The translations under genes were made by a program, and so were the position numbers. 64,000 nucleotides of DNA from Roseateles_B sp051857535 (GTDB taxonomy: Bacteria > Pseudomonadota > Gammaproteobacteria > Burkholderiales > Burkholderiaceae_C), in contig NZ_JBPZGY010000008.1 in the NCBI RefSeq assembly GCF_051857535.1, positions 154,669 to 218,668 of the forward strand, read 5' to 3'. The notes beneath the pieces are model-generated. The model was not told the origin of the DNA. It was given only the letters and a program-made list of their open reading frames with translations, and made no database searches. This document shows, in pieces, positions 60,500 to 64,000 of the stretch (position 1 is its first letter; each line of letters begins with the position of its first letter).

Positions 60500-60961
60500 A
60501 TTCGATTTTTGCTGCCTTGGGTTTTGTGACTTAGCCCATAAGTTGGCCGGGATGGCCAAGGTTAAGTTAATTCGACTCTGGGCCAAGCTTTGCTTAACTG
60601 CGGAGCTGAAGCGGTCAGGGCTCTGTTGCGGGCACTGACGGATCACGGGTTGCCGCCCTCGATAGCCGCAAGCGAGGCTATGCGTGCGCGCCAAAGCCGA
60701 CGCCGGCCGACGACAGGTCACGGGCTAGAAGCACTCGGCCAAGCTGGGTAGCCCGAACGTAATCACTGCACGGCAGCGCCAATCGCTACAGCGATGTCGG
60801 CTTCAGGCTGGTCTGGGTCGTTCGCGGGGCAGGGCCAGAGCGACAGCTACCGCCAATAGCAGCCGCCGAGCACCGTTGGGTCAGGCCGGCAGCACTCCCC
60901 TCGTAACCGGTGGCTCGTCTGTGGCTCACGTGCTGTACCCACTTGAATGACTGCTTCGGCG
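60500..60961. other. Gene-free region after the tRNA, with a possible gene remnant
   Basis: These 462 bp contain no intact gene. Plus-strand bases 60772-60825 encode GSANRYSDVGFRLVWVVR in a frame closed by stops on both sides (60760 and 60904). The core NRYSDVGFRLV resembles the C-terminus of formylglycine-generating-enzyme-like (FGE-sulfatase) domains. The rest looks like degenerate DNA of lower GC than the chromosome core. Confidence 0.5.
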
Positions 60962-63796
60962 CTATCCGGCAAGACCGCAGCCGCACTTCTTGAACTTCTT
61001 GCCTGAACCACACGGACAGGGTTCGTTGCGCCCGATCTTTGCCCCAGCAGAAATCGGCGTTCCTTGTCTGACGACCAGAGGACGCACTCCCGGGCGCCAC
61101 TGCGGTATCGGATTGGCCTTGATTTCAGCGATCAGCTGGCGTTGGTTCGCGAGGCTCATGCGAGCCTCGGATGTCAGGCCGGTCGCATAAGCCTGAAGCC
61201 GCTCCATCTCCATCTCGGCCTCTGAGTAGTTGCCGCAGTAGGCCAGAACGACCGCGTACTGCGCGCGTACATCTAGGTTCCGATTCAGGAGTTGGTTGTC
61301 CACGAACACAGGCATGACGTGCTGCTCAAGAATCTCACGCGCGCCCACGAAATCATGTCGCTCGACGAACTCGTCGGCGAGGTCTTGCCCGACACGAATG
61401 AGCGAGTCGATGGCGCCTGCCATGTTGTAGAACTTCATGGCATGGATTCGCGCGAGAGGCACGAACGAGTGCATCCCGCCAGCCACCATTGCCTTGAGTT
61501 CGAGCGCATCCGCGAGCCGCTTTATGTCCGCGTGATCAAGTCCCGGCTTGTTGATGAGCGCCCAGAGCGCGGCATTCTTTGCGCCAACAACCTGCTCGGG
61601 ACGAATGCCGAGAACCGCAAACGTCTCATCGATCACTTCGTCGACCACCCTCATCGCGTTCTCATAGCGCTCAAGTCGAAAAAGCGCCGCGGCCGCGTTG
61701 TAGAGGAAGACGCGTCGGTGGACGGGCTTGTCTGACAATCGGCTGTCCAGCTCGCGGATCGCGCGCAGAACACCCTCCTCGTCACCCTGACTCGAGAAAT
61801 AAAGCATGCGCTTCATCAAGAAGGACAGGGCTTCGTCCTCACCGAGCACGCCACTGTCGATCAATTGCTCCATCGCCGCAAACCTAGGCGCCAGACGATC
61901 CATGCGCCCGAGCTTCATGTCCGAGAAGACAAGACCATCGAGAGCCCAATACCGCTGCTCCGGATCTGACCCGTCTCCGGCAACCAGCGCCTCCAGGCCG
62001 TGCCAGACCTCTACGGCAACGCCCATCTCATGGAACATCTCTTCGCCGACGAGGTCCACCAGCGTCTTGACGTCTCCTGTCGCCAGCAGCAACCGCGTGT
62101 AGAGCGAGAAGCGCGCCGTGTTGCGATCACGCTCGAACGCCTCGACCATCAGGTCCTTGAGGGCAACGCGAGCCCGTGACGCTACCTCTGCGGGCATGCC
62201 TGACAGGTGCAGACTCCCGACAACACGGATGGCGTCATGCAGTCGGATCTCCTTGTTGCCGTAGATCTCCACGACCCCAGCGGCTCGTAATTCCCGGATC
62301 ACGCCAGCAACCGCACGCTCGTCCATCTCAAGGGCCGCGTCCAGCAGCTTATTGATCTCGGCCGGGAGCAGACCGATATCGGACAGACTCAGCACCGCAA
62401 TCGTCTGTTGCGCGGCGTCGGGAAACGCGTCGAAGACCTTCGCCAGGATGACCTCTTGCGCGGTCTGGGTCAGGTTGGTCAATGCGTCGACGGCGTCGCA
62501 CATCTGGTCGAGGCGCCCAGCGTACTCTTCGCGAGCAATCGTCGCGGCACTTCTGACGAACAGAGGCATGCCCGCCGTCAGCGTCTTCAAACGCCCCATA
62601 GTGGCCGCATCACCTCGACATCCCCACGCAGAGGCCGCCGCCGCAACGTCGTCGACACCCCACCCATTCAGCGGCTCTCGCGTCAGGCCCAGAAGCGCTT
62701 CGATCTCGGCCAATGTCCCCAGCGGTTGCGCCAGGAGAACGAACCTTAGCGCAGACGTGACATCGACCATGCGCTTGAGGCTCTCTGCCGAAACACGATG
62801 CACGTTGTCGAGCACAACGATCGGCGAGAGGCCCTCGTGCTTGAGATAGATGTCTAGCTGGCGCAGCGACTCGACACCGGTGGCGCCCGGCAGCAAGACC
62901 TTGCGCACCGCATCCGGGCCGGCGCCGGCCAACTTGGCGGCCAGCTCACGCACCAGCGAGAGGGCGAGGGCCTCCCCCGGCGTCTCCGCGCAGTCGAAGT
63001 ACGCGCAGTTGTGACTGCTGAAAGTGGCCGCCTGTGAAGCCCACGCGGTCTTCCCGGCGCCCGAGAAGCCGGAAACGATACGGACCCGGGAGTTCGAGTC
63101 GAGTTGAGGCTCGTTCTCCTGCGGGCGGTACTGGTCGGGTGGCGCCGGGAAGTCCTGCAGCTGGATCAGGATCTGGTCGAAAAGCGACGACAACTCCGCG
63201 ATCACGAAGGTGTGATCCGCATGGGGCGCCTCTCCGGCGGCCGCAGCCTGGACGCGGCCAGCCAGCTTCCACACGAGGGAATCAGGCGCCAGCATGGCGA
63301 GCGGCACCGTCGCGGCTCGATCGACGCACCAAGAGACTGCCTCGTCGATGCCCGACCAAGCAGGTGGAAGTTGACCAAGGGCGTCCGTACAGACGCGGCC
63401 CGGCCAGAGGATGTTCACGTCACCTGCCAGCTGTCCTGTGCGAACTTGATCAGCGAGCGTCGGCCCCAAGGCACGGTTGACCACCACCACGAACGTCGCT
63501 TGCCCCGGCCGGCGGCCCTGCGCGTGCTCTTGCCGCAACTCGTCGAATCGTTCCAGAGCCAATTTGATGTCCGACGGCATGATGGCCCGGCCGCGCGTCT
63601 TGACCTGGATGTAGATTCGCTCTGTCGGCGTGACGAGCTCGATGTCCTCGTCGCGCTCGACCACCACGGAAGTCGCGCCGGTCTGCCTTGAGGCGAGAAG
63701 GCACGCTGCTGCATAAAGATGCTGATAGAGAAAGCCGCGATGTACCGCCTCAATGCGGATCTCTTGGGCAGGATCGAGCGTCGGGATCTGGGTCAT
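60962..63796 (-). CDS. Nuclease-STAND NTPase-SEC-C protein, probable defence system
   Basis: The 944-residue protein has four parts. Residues 1-150 resemble the Cap4/DUF4297-type restriction nuclease: HRGFLYQHLYAAACLL, then acid Asp51 in DEDIEL and IYIQVKT with Gln64 and Lys66. Residues 235-420 form a STAND-type NTPase, with Walker A GFSGAGKT (243-250), Walker B IVVLDN (Asp330) and the GxP motif GMP (409-411). Residues 450-890 are helical, TPR-like repeats. The end, RNEPCPCGSGKKFKKCG, is a SEC-C zinc motif. Such proteins (Avs-like) sense phage proteins and then cut DNA. Codons and GC differ from neighbours, suggesting transfer. The assignment is by motif only. Confidence 0.82.
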   Translation of the reverse strand: MTQIPTLDPAQEIRIEAVHRGFLYQHLYAAACLLASRQTGATSVVVERDEDIELVTPTERIYIQVKTRGRAIMPSDIKLALERFDELRQEHAQGRRPGQATFVVVVNRALGPTLADQVRTGQLAGDVNILWPGRVCTDALGQLPPAWSGIDEAVSWCVDRAATVPLAMLAPDSLVWKLAGRVQAAAAGEAPHADHTFVIAELSSLFDQILIQLQDFPAPPDQYRPQENEPQLDSNSRVRIVSGFSGAGKTAWASQAATFSSHNCAYFDCAETPGEALALSLVRELAAKLAGAGPDAVRKVLLPGATGVESLRQLDIYLKHEGLSPIVVLDNVHRVSAESLKRMVDVTSALRFVLLAQPLGTLAEIEALLGLTREPLNGWGVDDVAAAASAWGCRGDAATMGRLKTLTAGMPLFVRSAATIAREEYAGRLDQMCDAVDALTNLTQTAQEVILAKVFDAFPDAAQQTIAVLSLSDIGLLPAEINKLLDAALEMDERAVAGVIRELRAAGVVEIYGNKEIRLHDAIRVVGSLHLSGMPAEVASRARVALKDLMVEAFERDRNTARFSLYTRLLLATGDVKTLVDLVGEEMFHEMGVAVEVWHGLEALVAGDGSDPEQRYWALDGLVFSDMKLGRMDRLAPRFAAMEQLIDSGVLGEDEALSFLMKRMLYFSSQGDEEGVLRAIRELDSRLSDKPVHRRVFLYNAAAALFRLERYENAMRVVDEVIDETFAVLGIRPEQVVGAKNAALWALINKPGLDHADIKRLADALELKAMVAGGMHSFVPLARIHAMKFYNMAGAIDSLIRVGQDLADEFVERHDFVGAREILEQHVMPVFVDNQLLNRNLDVRAQYAVVLAYCGNYSEAEMEMERLQAYATGLTSEARMSLANQRQLIAEIKANPIPQWRPGVRPLVVRQGTPISAGAKIGRNEPCPCGSGKKFKKCGCGLAG

Positions 63797-63877
63797 ATGC
63801 GCAAGAAGATTTGGTTTCGAGCGTCGCGGGGTGGTTTCGCCAGCAGCAGCTGATCGCTACGACTGGGATGCAACACC

Positions 63878-64000
63878 TGATCTGCATTGAAGAAATCGAG
63901 ACACGCTGAGCGTTAGTCTTTCGGCGATTCGGCCTCGAGAATGGGGCGCAGGAGAAGTCGTGAGACGGAGTCGTTTTTCGGTGGAGCAGATCGTGGCGGT
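63878..64000 (+). mobile_element. IS3-family insertion sequence, left end (partial)
   Basis: The transposase frame at 63960 marks an IS3-type element running out of the window. TGATCTGCATTGAAG at 63878 begins like the TGA-CTGC termini of IS407-group elements and lies 82 bp ahead of the frame, the usual distance. The exact end and a target duplication cannot be confirmed here. Confidence 0.55.
63960..64000 (+). CDS. IS3-family transposase OrfA, first 13 codons (3' partial)
   Basis: From a GTG preceded by AGGAGAAG the frame reads VRRSRFSVEQIVA, matching the start of IS407-group OrfA proteins (RKSRFSEEQI-type), the helix-turn-helix protein that binds the element's ends. The rest lies beyond the window. 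Confidence 0.8.
   Translation, partial: MRRSRFSVEQIVA

Noticed and set aside
60477..60512. attachment-site direct repeat TTCGATT..TTGC at the tRNA 3' end
   Set aside because: The two copies are only 21 bp apart and imperfect; a true att pair would bracket the island, and no second copy is in the window.
60446..60721. 91-codon minus-strand frame ending in RQESNLRRSLRRAP
   Set aside because: Its end is the antisense of the tRNA-Arg gene. This peptide ending is a well-known artefact of tRNA antisense annotation, and the rest has no gene-like features.
60786..61100. 104-codon minus-strand frame overlapping the 3' end of the STAND gene
   Set aside because: It is an out-of-frame reading of the SEC-C region and of degenerate intergenic DNA; no motif or ribosome-binding site.
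1..64000. CRISPR arrays, rRNA genes, riboswitches, prophage modules
   Set aside because: No regularly spaced repeats, no rRNA-like conserved stretches, no recognisable aptamer and no phage structural genes were found on reading both strands.

Overview
The window is about 70 % GC, densely packed, and reads as the chromosome of a Burkholderiales betaproteobacterium, probably of the Roseateles/Rubrivivax/Leptothrix type. This is inferred from codon use, the linked lplT, alr and radA genes, a PEP-CTERM protein and many small conserved Burkholderiales families. Nearly every gene is intact and most intergenic gaps are short. There is no rRNA, CRISPR array or phage module. One tRNA gene, tRNA-Arg(CCG), lies near the right end.

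Region by region. 1-5300: the 3' half of an OPT-family transporter, a VOC protein, an esterase and a lone signal peptidase I. 5368-9371 (minus strand): a bufferin-type metal-binding RiPP operon (bufA2, the DUF692/MNIO enzyme bufB, bufC) continuing into a secreted peroxiredoxin, a YceI lipoprotein and a PH-like membrane protein. 9607-17129: murQ, a PEP-CTERM phytase/esterase-like protein, DUF4197, DUF5329, a YidD-like protein with a cysteine-rich tail, LysE, GNAT and an M13 metallopeptidase. 17255-26333: a murein-peptide salvage locus with lipoprotein amidase, two Dpp-type permeases, a Dpp-type binding protein, D-Ala-D-Ala dipeptidase and LD-carboxypeptidase. An agmatinase, an MBL-fold protein and an AraC regulator are interleaved, and no ATPase subunit is present. 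26344-29856: two tandem paralogous periplasmic binding proteins, PBP4-type DacB and a small unknown protein.

30019-38845: alpha/beta hydrolase plus TyrB (overlapping), DUF2332, a Crp-family regulator, glutathione peroxidase, an EamA transporter, an SGNH hydrolase and LplT. 39125-47042: alr and radA, separated by about 5.4 kb holding PspC-like, histidine kinase, EamA and LysE genes. 47116-49638: a PilZ-like protein and a diguanylate cyclase flanking an 80-bp tandem duplication. 49806-55852: two small unknown proteins, IlvE, a zinc-finger protein, an NTF2-like protein, a YheT-type hydrolase and an ABC-2 exporter. 55907-60365: a third periplasmic binding protein, a cytochrome c5 and a DUF1800/DUF1501 pair.

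60425-64000 is different in character. The tRNA-Arg gene is followed by degenerate non-coding DNA, then a 944-residue gene of visibly lower GC, then the start of an IS3-family transposase. The large protein combines a PD-(D/E)XK-like nuclease, a STAND-type NTPase, a helical-repeat region and a terminal SEC-C zinc motif. It looks like an anti-phage or self-defence protein at the edge of a genomic island, and is the most interesting object in the window. Cell-wall recycling (murQ, amidase, Dpp, DdpX, LdcA, DacB, Alr) is the main metabolic theme of the rest.
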